Assembly: GCA_945882415.1 (NCBI GenBank)
Contig: CAMCWC010000003.1
Span: 124,001-188,000, forward strand
Length of the DNA stretch: 64,000 nucleotides
DNA from: Chthonomonas calidirosea
GTDB lineage: Bacteria > Armatimonadota > Fimbriimonadia > Fimbriimonadales > Fimbriimonadaceae
Direction of reading: 5' to 3'
The translations under genes were made by a program, and so were the position numbers. The notes below the pieces were generated by a model. The model did no database searches, was not told the DNA's origin, and saw only the letters and a program-made list of their open reading frames with translations. The stretch's first letter is position 1, and the number at the start of each line of letters is the position of its first letter. This document shows, piece after piece, positions 24,581 through 31,801 of the stretch.

Positions 24581-26038
24581 ATGATGCGCCCAATTCTCGC
24601 GGGCCTCGATACCGAGTATGGATTCTCGGTCGAGGCCCGTGGTGCTGAAAACCAGATTGAAGATTCACAAACGTTCGTCCGAACCTTTCCCGGGACAGCG
24701 TTTGTGGGCTGGGATTATCGGCACGAAGCTCCTCGATCCGACCTGCGCGGCTTTCGCCTAGACGCGCTTGCCTTTGACCCTGAGGACGCAAAGTTCGATG
24801 CAGGACGAACCTACGGCTCATCCGTCGAAATCCGCTCCGATCGTGTTCTAACCACCGGTGGGCGATTTTATAACGACCACGGTCATCCCGAATACGCCAC
24901 CCCTGAGTGCTTCACCCTACGCGGCTTAGTTGGCCACGAACTCGCGGGCGATGAGATTCTTCGGCAAACTGCCCGCGCCTACGAAGACAAGACTGGCAAG
25001 TCAGTAGCCCTGTACAAGAACAACACCGATTTCCACGGCGCATCTTGGGGGACCCACGAGAATTACTTGGTCTCGCGTTCTGTCGGCTACGAAAAGCTTT
25101 TCAAGGGTGTTATGCCCATGCTGCTCGTCCGGCAAATCTTAACCGGCTCCGGCAAAGTTGGTTCCGAGACCGGCGCAAAGGTGCCGTACCAAATCAGCCA
25201 GCGCGCTGACTTCATTGTCGAACCCGCTAACGCCGAGACCCTTTACCGCCGGCCGCTCTTTAACACCCGCGACGAGCCGCATTCTCGCCCGACCGACTTC
25301 ATACGCCTCCACGTGATTTCCGGGGACGCGAACATGATCGCAGCCAGCACGTTCCGCAAGGTCGGGCTTGTTAAACTCGCCGTCGCCCTCACCGAAATCG
25401 GAGCGGCTCCGCTCTGGGACATCAAAGACCCGGTGCGCTCGTTCCAGTCGATCAGCCGAGATGAGGGTTACCGCTTCGAAATTCCTCTAGCCAAGGACAG
25501 TTGGACCACCGCCGACGAAATCCTTGAGTCCTACTTCTCCGCCGCGGAACGATTCCTAGACCTTGACGAAGAACTGCAATCCATCATCGATGAGGGTCGA
25601 AAGCTGCTCCAAAGCCTGCGAACCGACTTTCCGTCGTTCGCCCGGACCGTCGACTGGGCGGCCAAGCGACAGATGCTGGAGATGTACATGCAAGATTCCG
25701 GAACAGACTGGAACGACCCCGCTCTGCGATCTTACGACTTGGAGTACCACAACCTGAATGCGGACGAGAGCCTGCATTCAGCCCTAGTGGATATGGATCT
25801 AGTCGTGCCAAACCCTGAAGCGATCTGGGAGCCGGAGCATTCGCGGGCCTGGGTGCGTGGCTATGCGATTCAGAACTTTGCAAGCCACTTGAAATCCGCC
25901 GCTTGGCGATCGCTAACTTTTGAGGTCAATGGCCAGCAAGAAGATGTGGAACTTTGGCCCGACCAGACGTACAATCTGGAACTGGACGCGCTTGCGAACG
26001 TAAATACGTTTATCCAAGCCATGAGAGAGATGAAATGA
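24581..26038 (+). CDS. Dop/PafA-superfamily protein (Dop-like) of the UBact system
   Basis: 485-aa carboxylate-amine ligase-fold enzyme homologous to Dop and PafA, which act on the ubiquitin-like proteins Pup or UBact. Visible signature blocks: ILAGLDTEYGFSV (ATP/Mg loop), RFYNDHGHPEYATPEC, LYKNNTDFHGASWGTHENYL, VRQILTGSGKVG, ISQRADFIVEP and FNTRDEPHS...LHVISGDANM. GASWGTHENYL and TGSGKVG look more like Dop than PafA. The ATG at 24581 gives MMRPILAGLDTEYG. It overlaps the UBact gene by 4 bases (ATGA). Whether it ligates, deconjugates or both cannot be read from sequence. Confidence 0.88.
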   Translation: MMRPILAGLDTEYGFSVEARGAENQIEDSQTFVRTFPGTAFVGWDYRHEAPRSDLRGFRLDALAFDPEDAKFDAGRTYGSSVEIRSDRVLTTGGRFYNDHGHPEYATPECFTLRGLVGHELAGDEILRQTARAYEDKTGKSVALYKNNTDFHGASWGTHENYLVSRSVGYEKLFKGVMPMLLVRQILTGSGKVGSETGAKVPYQISQRADFIVEPANAETLYRRPLFNTRDEPHSRPTDFIRLHVISGDANMIAASTFRKVGLVKLAVALTEIGAAPLWDIKDPVRSFQSISRDEGYRFEIPLAKDSWTTADEILESYFSAAERFLDLDEELQSIIDEGRKLLQSLRTDFPSFARTVDWAAKRQMLEMYMQDSGTDWNDPALRSYDLEYHNLNADESLHSALVDMDLVVPNPEAIWEPEHSRAWVRGYAIQNFASHLKSAAWRSLTFEVNGQQEDVELWPDQTYNLELDALANVNTFIQAMREMK

Positions 26039-26217
26039 CGGACGGAGATCGACTCACAAGACCGCTGAACCCTAGCCCAGACCGAAAGATGGGCGATGAA
26101 TCTGGACCAAGTGCGCCCGACGTGCAGAAGCCGGAAGGCGGAAACGAACTCCTGCGCCGAATGAAGAAGATCGACCCCGATCAGGCGAAAAAATATCGCC
26201 AGCGGTCAGGCGAATAA
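26035..26217 (+). CDS. ubact: UBact, prokaryotic ubiquitin-like protein
   Basis: Short 60-aa, Lys/Arg/Pro/Gly-rich, likely disordered protein that ends in QRSGE. This matches the R-(T/S)-G-(E/Q) C-terminus described for UBact, the Pup-like modifier of some Gram-negative phyla. The N-terminal block RLTRPLNPSPDRKMGDE and the internal ELLRRMKKIDPDQAKKYRQR also fit. The terminal residue is already Glu, so no deamidation step should be needed before conjugation. Start ATGA overlaps the Dop-like stop, and its TAA overlaps the proteasome ATG (TAATG). A longer in-frame reading from 25954 is only the shadow of the upstream gene. Confidence 0.9.
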   Translation: MTDGDRLTRPLNPSPDRKMGDESGPSAPDVQKPEGGNELLRRMKKIDPDQAKKYRQRSGE

Positions 26218-26969
26218 TGGCAACTGCCTTCGCTGGTCCAGCCCGCGACTTTAGCGAGTTGGTGACCTTGGCCCCGATGGGTACGCACGACGAAGTTCAC
26301 GGCACGACCGTGCTTGCCGTTCGTTACCGTGGCGGCGTCTTGATCCTTTCGGACCGCCGAGCCACCGCCGGAAACCTCATCATGTTCGACAAGGCCGAAA
26401 AGGTCCTTGCCCTTGATGACAAGATGGTCGTGGCCATCTCGGGTGCCTTTGCCAAGTCCATCGAGGTCTGTCGGTACCTCAAGCACAACTTTAAGTACTA
26501 CCGTCGGGTGACGCTCAACGAGATGTCGCTGGAAGGGAAGCTCGCTGAAATCAGCCGAGCCCTCGCGGGCAATGCTCCCATGGCGATGCAAGGCATCGGC
26601 CTTTTCCTGCCGATCGTCGCGGCCTATGACGAGAAGAAGGAAGACTTCGCCGTCTACTTCTTCGACGGAGCTGGAGCGCGATTTGAAAACGGAGCCTATG
26701 CTTGTGCAGGCTCTGGTTCGGAGCGAATCCGCGGCGTGTTTGAATACATCGCCCGCGTTAAGGGTCCATGGGAGAGCCGTGAGCTGGACGACGTGCTTAT
26801 GGACGGGCTGGAAATGCTCGACATCGCCGCCGACCTTGATTCGGCAACCGGTGGATTCCAACAGTTGCCGCCAATCGTGCGCATCCTCGATCGAGATGGC
26901 AACCGGCCGGTCGAAGAAAAGCACCTGGCCGAGCTTGTCGGACAGGTGCTAGAACGGAAACGAGCCTAA
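26217..26969 (+). CDS. prcB: 20S proteasome beta subunit
   Basis: Catalytic beta subunit of a bacterial 20S proteasome, 250 aa, with a 29-residue propeptide that would be removed after Gly 29 (DEVHG | TTVLAVRY). The nucleophile Thr 30 (Thr1 of the mature chain), Asp 46 (Asp17, in LILSDRRAT) and Lys 62 (Lys33, in KAEKV) are all in place, so the subunit should be active. GSGSERIRG is the usual later block. It closes the Dop-like/UBact/PrcB operon. No alpha subunit (prcA) or ARC/Mpa ATPase follows; the next gene is convergent. Confidence 0.93.
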   Translation: MATAFAGPARDFSELVTLAPMGTHDEVHGTTVLAVRYRGGVLILSDRRATAGNLIMFDKAEKVLALDDKMVVAISGAFAKSIEVCRYLKHNFKYYRRVTLNEMSLEGKLAEISRALAGNAPMAMQGIGLFLPIVAAYDEKKEDFAVYFFDGAGARFENGAYACAGSGSERIRGVFEYIARVKGPWESRELDDVLMDGLEMLDIAADLDSATGGFQQLPPIVRILDRDGNRPVEEKHLAELVGQVLERKRA

Positions 26970-26978
26970 GCTTCTAGC

Positions 26979-27482
26979 TTAGAACTTGTAACCAAGGAAC
27001 AGGCCGAACGAGTTCGGCTGGACGCCGTTCTTCTTGTCGGCGAGGTACAGAGTTGCTTCGCCGATGAGGGACGTGCTGAGCTCGATTCCAACGCCGAGTC
27101 GTGCGCCAAGCACGGTTTCGGATCCGGCGAAATCGACGACGGTTGCGCCGAGACCGAAGAAGGCGTAAGTTCGATTTCCTTCCGAGTTAGCCTTTCCGAA
27201 GATTCGCTGGTTAAGAGCGATTGGGAAGACCGATCCCTTGTCCTTTCCGAAAGTCTTAGCATGGTAATCGAGCGAGAGGTAAGTCTCGCCGCCCTTGATA
27301 AGAGGCGAAGTGAAGGTGTAGTCGATTCCAACGCCGAAGAACGTGCTGCTAACGTTCGAGTACGACGAGTCGATCGGGAAAACAACGCCGCCGCGGACGG
27401 TGAAGTTGTATGGATAGCCTTGTGCCTGGGCACCAGCCACGATGCCGAATGCGGCCACTGCCGCCCAAATTGCCTTATTCAT
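26979..27482 (-). CDS. Small outer-membrane beta-barrel-like protein
   Basis: 167-aa secreted protein: signal MNKAIWAAVAAFGIVAGAQAQ, then alternating strands ending in an aromatic residue, SFGLFLGYKF, a classic outer-membrane beta-signal (C-terminal Phe). Internal strands include TFFGVGIDYTF, YAFFGLGATVV and GARLGVGIEL. The ATG at 27482 is supported by GGAGAA nine bases upstream; a longer reading from 27578 would not have a signal at its start. Probably eight strands. The convergent neighbour is prcB, 9 bases away. A palindromic site lies 74-92 bases upstream. Confidence 0.8.
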   Translation of the reverse strand: MNKAIWAAVAAFGIVAGAQAQGYPYNFTVRGGVVFPIDSSYSNVSSTFFGVGIDYTFTSPLIKGGETYLSLDYHAKTFGKDKGSVFPIALNQRIFGKANSEGNRTYAFFGLGATVVDFAGSETVLGARLGVGIELSTSLIGEATLYLADKKNGVQPNSFGLFLGYKF

Positions 27483-27555
27483 GTTTAAGTGTTCTCCTAA
27501 CAAGAGGACGATTTCTCGGCCCCGTGCTCGCTCTCGAAGTCTGCAAATCGAGATG

Positions 27556-27574
27556 TTCATCACAATGTGACGAA
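27556..27574. promoter_or_regulatory. 19-bp palindrome in divergent promoter region
   Basis: TTCATCACAATGTGACGAA is its own reverse complement at 17 of 19 positions (TTCRTCACA-W-TGTGAYGAA). It lies 74 bases upstream of the beta-barrel gene (-) and 56 bases upstream of the isochorismatase-like gene (+), where a dimeric regulator could control either or both. A shorter TCTCGA/TCGAGA repeat lies beside it. Confidence 0.5.
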
Positions 27575-27629
27575 GCACCCTAGTTTAGCTTCAACGAGCA
27601 ACCCGTTGTACTAGACGTAAAATGAGGGC

Positions 27630-28175
27630 GTGCCGATCTTGAAACTAGCAGCAGAATCGAGCCTTTTATTGGTTGTTGATGTCCAAACCGAATTTCTGAA
27701 GGTCATTCACGGTGCCGAGCAGGTGATTCAACGCACGAGATTCTTGGCGGAGTGCGCCGCGCAGCTTGGCGTGCCGGTTGTAGCAACCGAACAAAACCCA
27801 GATCGACTCGGAAAGCTAGACCCTCAGATTGCTGAGTTCTGTCAGGACGTGCGTCCTAAGATGGCCTTTTCTGCCGTGGAGCCGTTCGGCGAAAGCTACT
27901 TCACTTCGGCGGTCGTGGTCGTTGGTGTGGAGGCGCATATCTGTGTTGCCCAAACTGTTCGAGACCTTCGGGCGGCCGGCGTGCCGGTTGTCGTGGCCGC
28001 CGATGCCGTTTCGGCCCGGAGCCCAGAAATGACCCAAAACGGGCTGGCCCGAGCCCGAGACTTTGGTGCCGAGATATCTCACACAGAATCCGTGGTCTAT
28101 GAATGGATGTCGACCGCAGCGCATCCTAAGTTTCGGGATGTGTTGTCGGTCGTTAAGCGTTTCCCAGCGAGCTAA
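27630..28175 (+). CDS. Isochorismatase-like cysteine hydrolase
   Basis: 181-aa cysteine hydrolase of the isochorismatase/nicotinamidase superfamily. The triad is visible: Asp in LLVVDVQTEF, Lys in VRPKMAFSA and Cys in GVEAHICVAQT, with the cis-peptide VEAHI. Substrates in this family include nicotinamide, isochorismate, ureidoacrylate and others; none can be chosen here. GTG start at 27630. Its 3' end overlaps the convergent P-loop gene by 23 bases. Confidence 0.87.
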   Translation: MPILKLAAESSLLLVVDVQTEFLKVIHGAEQVIQRTRFLAECAAQLGVPVVATEQNPDRLGKLDPQIAEFCQDVRPKMAFSAVEPFGESYFTSAVVVVGVEAHICVAQTVRDLRAAGVPVVVAADAVSARSPEMTQNGLARARDFGAEISHTESVVYEWMSTAAHPKFRDVLSVVKRFPAS

Positions 28176-28683
28176 GCCAGGCGTCGGTTTCAGCCTGGTT
28201 GTGCAATACGATTTGGCGACAATTAGCAAAGGCCGGGTCCTGGGCCGCAAGATCAATTCGTTTTCGGTTAACCGAGTAGGTCTTTAGATGCCAGACCAGA
28301 ATCGAATCTAGGGAGAGGATGCGCCAGAGCGATTCGTAGTTTCCGTTGCAACACGGCTTTCGGTTCCACACGCGAGAAACCGTTCTCCGAAACAATCGCC
28401 AGAAGCTCGTTCCGCGCGAGTAGTCCAGCCAAACTATCATCGTCACTTTGGGCAAGATGACTTCGGTCGCCACCGAATAGTTGCCGGAAATGACCCAGCT
28501 AGGCTGGCCTAGATTTTCTTCCAGTAAGGCGAAGAATTCTTCACGTGGGCGGACTTGCCAACCCGGTAGATGCCACAGGTCATCTAGCTCAACTTGCGCG
28601 ATACCTAGGCGCTCTGAGATTGCTCTCGCGAGCGTCGATTTGCCAGATCCCGTTGTCCCCCTAATCCAGATTCGCTGCCCCAT
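28153..28683 (-). CDS. Adenylate kinase-like P-loop protein (FlaR/topology-modulation type)
   Basis: 176-aa small kinase-fold ATPase: Walker A IRGTTGSGKSTLARAI, then LDDLWHLPGW (the substrate-side DxxxW seen in the FlaR/topology-modulation group), VISGNYS, and TMIVWLDYSRGTSFWRLFRRT. Members resemble adenylate kinases, but their substrates are mostly unknown. No membrane segment. It overlaps the convergent hydrolase gene and is divergent from the S9 peptidase. Confidence 0.82.
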   Translation of the reverse strand: MGQRIWIRGTTGSGKSTLARAISERLGIAQVELDDLWHLPGWQVRPREEFFALLEENLGQPSWVISGNYSVATEVILPKVTMIVWLDYSRGTSFWRLFRRTVSRVWNRKPCCNGNYESLWRILSLDSILVWHLKTYSVNRKRIDLAAQDPAFANCRQIVLHNQAETDAWLSSLGNA

Positions 28684-28721
28684 CCTGCCCAGCGTACCAA
28701 GCCCGAAGGTAACCTAACAGA

Positions 28722-30743
28722 ATGCCCAAGCGGCCGATTTCTCCAGACGATTTGCTTCGCTACATCCTCGTCGGTGATCCCCAATTTAGCCCTGATGGGC
28801 AATTGGTGTTGTTCACAAGAAAGCACATCAACGAGAAGAAGCACTACGTTACGAACCTGTGGGTGTCGGATCGGGAAGGCAACCGCCGACCCTTGACCCA
28901 GGGCGAAAGCGGCAATGGGCATGGTCGCTGGCTCCCGGATGGAACGGGCATTCTGTTCATTTCGGGCCGAGAGAAACCCCTCAGCCAAATTTTTCAGCTT
29001 CCGATTGCCGGAGGCGAGGCATTCGCTGTCACCAAGCTCCCGGAAGGATCACTGGCCGACTTTAAGATTTCTCCGGACGGACAGCACGTCGCGGTCACCT
29101 TCCGTGAGACCCAGGCAAACTTCACCGCAAAGGCAAAGAAGGAACGAGAGGAGAGCGGCGCAAGTCTGCCACCAATCGAAATTGACGACATTTGGTACCG
29201 CCTCGATGGAGACGGATATTTTGCCGCTCAGCGCTACCAAATCATCATTCTCAAGCTACCGACGGAGCCGGGAACCGTTGCGACCGAAGTCACCCGCTAC
29301 GCTGGCGCACCAGACGGAAACTACAGTTATAACTGGCACCCGAACAGCCAAGAGCTGATCGTCGCGCATACGGCGAACGACTTCCCGAGTCGGCAAACCC
29401 CGAACGATCAGCTTTACCGCCTCAATCTAAAGGGCGAAGCCTTTCGACTTTCTGGGCTGCCAAAGGGCGAGAAGTCGGTACCAACGTATTCGCCCGATGG
29501 TCAGTGGATTGTCTATGCCGGAGACACGGACGAAAGCGATCCTTGGGGCACGCGCAACACGAAGGCGTATCTGATTAAGCCGAAAGGCGGCGCTCCGACG
29601 GACTTGACCGGCGCTCAAGACTTCGACATTGCCGTCGCCACCTTGAGCGATGCTGGAGAGGCGTCCTACGGTGCGAACCTGATTTGGAATACTGATTCCA
29701 CCGGACTATTCACTCAAGTGGGGCACTTCGGCGAGAGCCAGATTGGCTTCATCTCCATCGATGGTGGAATCACTTTGCTCACTGAAGGTCGCCATTCCAT
29801 CAGCTTGGGAAGCGTGGATGCCGACGGCAACGTCGCGGGGGTTATTGGCAATCCGACCCAGCTACCGGAGCTTGCTCTCGTGGGGCCGGAACTTGGCACC
29901 GGTCGACTGGTAGCCAAACAGTTGAGCGACTTCAATCAGGCGCTCCTGGAGGAAGTAGAGCTGTTTGCGCCCGCCGAACACTGGGTGGAGACCACCGATG
30001 GCACAAAAGTCCACGTGTGGAGCATCGTGCCAGACGCGACTAAGAAGCAGCCGGTCCTGTTGAACATCCATGGTGGCCCGCACACGCAGTACGGCTGGAC
30101 TTACTTCCACGAGTTCCAAGTCTTCGCGGCCGCAGGTTATGCCGTTGTCTACAGCAATCCGCGCGGAAGTAAGGGCTACGGCGAGGCGCATTGCGCGGCA
30201 ATCAGCGGCGATTGGGGCAACAAAGATTGGATCGATATGCAAGCCGTCACTGCCTGGATGAAGGCGCAACCTTGGGCAGATGCCTCTAAGCTTGCCGTCA
30301 TGGGCGGCAGCTACGGCGGCTACATGACCAACTGGATCATCGGCCAAACCACCGAATTTGCTTGCGCGATCACCGACCGGTGCGTCAGCAACATGGTCTC
30401 GATGGCGGGGAACAGCGACTTCCCGTTCAACAAGGACGGCTACTTCAAGGGAGTCGCTTGGGGCTCGCTAGAGGACATTAAGGAACTTTGGCGCCAGTCT
30501 CCGATTGCGTACTTCCAAAACGTAAAGACGCCGACATTGGTTATTCACAGCGAAGGCGATCTGCGCTGTAACGTCGAGCAAGGCGAGCAGGTCTTCACCG
30601 CGCTTCAACAGCAGGGAATCCCGTCCCGGTTTGTCCGCTACCCGGTAACCACCTCCCACGGCCTCTCCCGCTCGGGTCCTCCTGATCTTCGGCTCCACCG
30701 TATCGGGGAGTATCTCGGCTGGATCAAGCGCTGGTTGGGCTAG
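28722..30743 (+). CDS. S9-family (acylaminoacyl/dipeptidyl) peptidase
   Basis: 673-aa prolyl-oligopeptidase-type serine peptidase. The N-terminal beta-propeller carries TolB-like repeats (GDPQFSPDGQLVLFTRK, VPTYSPDGQWIVYAG). The C-terminal alpha/beta hydrolase shows NIHGGPHTQYG (oxyanion), nucleophile Ser in GGSYGGYMT, Asp in HSEGDLRCN and His in YPVTTSHGLSRSG. No signal peptide, so it is probably cytoplasmic, processing short or N-blocked peptides. That role would fit downstream of a proteasome, but the genes are not linked. The stop overlaps the convergent gene by 20 bases. Confidence 0.92.
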   Translation: MPKRPISPDDLLRYILVGDPQFSPDGQLVLFTRKHINEKKHYVTNLWVSDREGNRRPLTQGESGNGHGRWLPDGTGILFISGREKPLSQIFQLPIAGGEAFAVTKLPEGSLADFKISPDGQHVAVTFRETQANFTAKAKKEREESGASLPPIEIDDIWYRLDGDGYFAAQRYQIIILKLPTEPGTVATEVTRYAGAPDGNYSYNWHPNSQELIVAHTANDFPSRQTPNDQLYRLNLKGEAFRLSGLPKGEKSVPTYSPDGQWIVYAGDTDESDPWGTRNTKAYLIKPKGGAPTDLTGAQDFDIAVATLSDAGEASYGANLIWNTDSTGLFTQVGHFGESQIGFISIDGGITLLTEGRHSISLGSVDADGNVAGVIGNPTQLPELALVGPELGTGRLVAKQLSDFNQALLEEVELFAPAEHWVETTDGTKVHVWSIVPDATKKQPVLLNIHGGPHTQYGWTYFHEFQVFAAAGYAVVYSNPRGSKGYGEAHCAAISGDWGNKDWIDMQAVTAWMKAQPWADASKLAVMGGSYGGYMTNWIIGQTTEFACAITDRCVSNMVSMAGNSDFPFNKDGYFKGVAWGSLEDIKELWRQSPIAYFQNVKTPTLVIHSEGDLRCNVEQGEQVFTALQQQGIPSRFVRYPVTTSHGLSRSGPPDLRLHRIGEYLGWIKRWLG

Positions 30744-31749
30744 GGCGATTTGCCTTGTACACGCTGATAGAATTTCCGGCCTTGTCGTGCCATTCTTGCC
30801 AGCCATTGCTTGAACGTCCAAATAACACTTGGGAAGCTGAGCTAGGCTTCTTCATGCGTAAATCAGTTGTGAATTCGCAGGAATCTCCGCTGATTCGAAG
30901 AACACCAAGTTGTTCGTATTTTGGGCGCAATTCTACGTACTTTGTTCGATGATCCACGGAATGAATCGCATTACCCTTACTGCCTGCAAGAACCGTAATT
31001 TCGCCGGTAGTGTGGAGCACACCTCTTGCCGAAACGGTATCGGTACTAATGTATATTTCAACTCCTTCCGAACCATCCTTAGATTCCGTGGACGGTCCGA
31101 TTGGCGCAACATCAACGATTGAGTACTGTGCGCTCAGTTGGCTCTGCAGATCAAGATGCTCGATGATTTCAGCCGGAGAAGGTTCGTAACCCGACTTTGA
31201 CTTTACGTAAGCTTGTAGAACTGGAATTACTCCGTCATCTAGGCCCGATGCGATTCTGCCTAACAGTTCGATTCCAGCTGCGCTTGATTTAAGTTCCAAG
31301 ATTCTTTCAATATCGATCTTCCCGGGTGAAAGGCACAGAACGAAATCTTTGAACAATGGAGACTCAATTCTGAATTCAACCACGAGGCGGCGTTGAAACT
31401 CAACCTGAAACGCATCATAGAGATGCCAAAGCTTGCCGTTCGTTAAGACCACCCATTGAAATGAATTCTGATAAGCGTAACCGGTGGCTTGACGTGCGTT
31501 TTCTACTGTGAGCGGTGAGGACCAAGCTTTCGCTTCCAAGAGCCAAGGCTGTTCGGCTTTAATGAGATAGTCGGGCCGACCTGCCGTTTCAGTCCCTCCT
31601 TGGGCAAGGATGGCAGTTCGTTTATAGCCTATTGCTTGAAGAATCGGTACGATTACCCAGTCACATGTTTGCAGCTCATTGCTAGGAGCCGGATGCTCAC
31701 CCGCAAGAAATTCTCGTGCGGCGCTTATCTCCGATTCAAGTTGATGCAC
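30724..31749 (-). CDS. HsdR-N-like nuclease-domain protein with C-terminal DUF4357
   Basis: 341-aa protein. The N-terminal half resembles the type I restriction HsdR N-terminal nuclease fold: ILQAIGYKRTAIL, then GRPDYLIKAEQPWLLEAKAW, which carries the PD...ExK triad (Asp, Glu, Lys), then VVLTNGKLWHLYD. The C-terminal SASQVLFGRSSNGWQEWHD looks like DUF4357, often found on the ends of restriction or defence proteins. No helicase, HsdM or HsdS genes are nearby. The DNA is visibly AT-richer than its neighbours, suggesting acquisition. Role unknown; defence is one possibility. Confidence 0.72.
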   Translation of the reverse strand: MHQLESEISAAREFLAGEHPAPSNELQTCDWVIVPILQAIGYKRTAILAQGGTETAGRPDYLIKAEQPWLLEAKAWSSPLTVENARQATGYAYQNSFQWVVLTNGKLWHLYDAFQVEFQRRLVVEFRIESPLFKDFVLCLSPGKIDIERILELKSSAAGIELLGRIASGLDDGVIPVLQAYVKSKSGYEPSPAEIIEHLDLQSQLSAQYSIVDVAPIGPSTESKDGSEGVEIYISTDTVSARGVLHTTGEITVLAGSKGNAIHSVDHRTKYVELRPKYEQLGVLRISGDSCEFTTDLRMKKPSSASQVLFGRSSNGWQEWHDKAGNSISVYKANRPSPTSA

Positions 31750-31801
31750 GATCAGGAGTTTAGCAAATCCCTACCCGCCGGTACACTCTGCCCAAACCCG
31801 C

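Noticed and set aside
23686-24582. 298-codon frame antisense to the large lipoprotein
   Set aside because: The lipoprotein has a signal peptide and lipobox; the antisense product has no features.
26966-26982. CTAAGC/GCTTAG inverted repeat as a terminator between prcB and the barrel gene
   Set aside because: Only 6 bp, made largely by the two stop codons, and without a T-run on either side.
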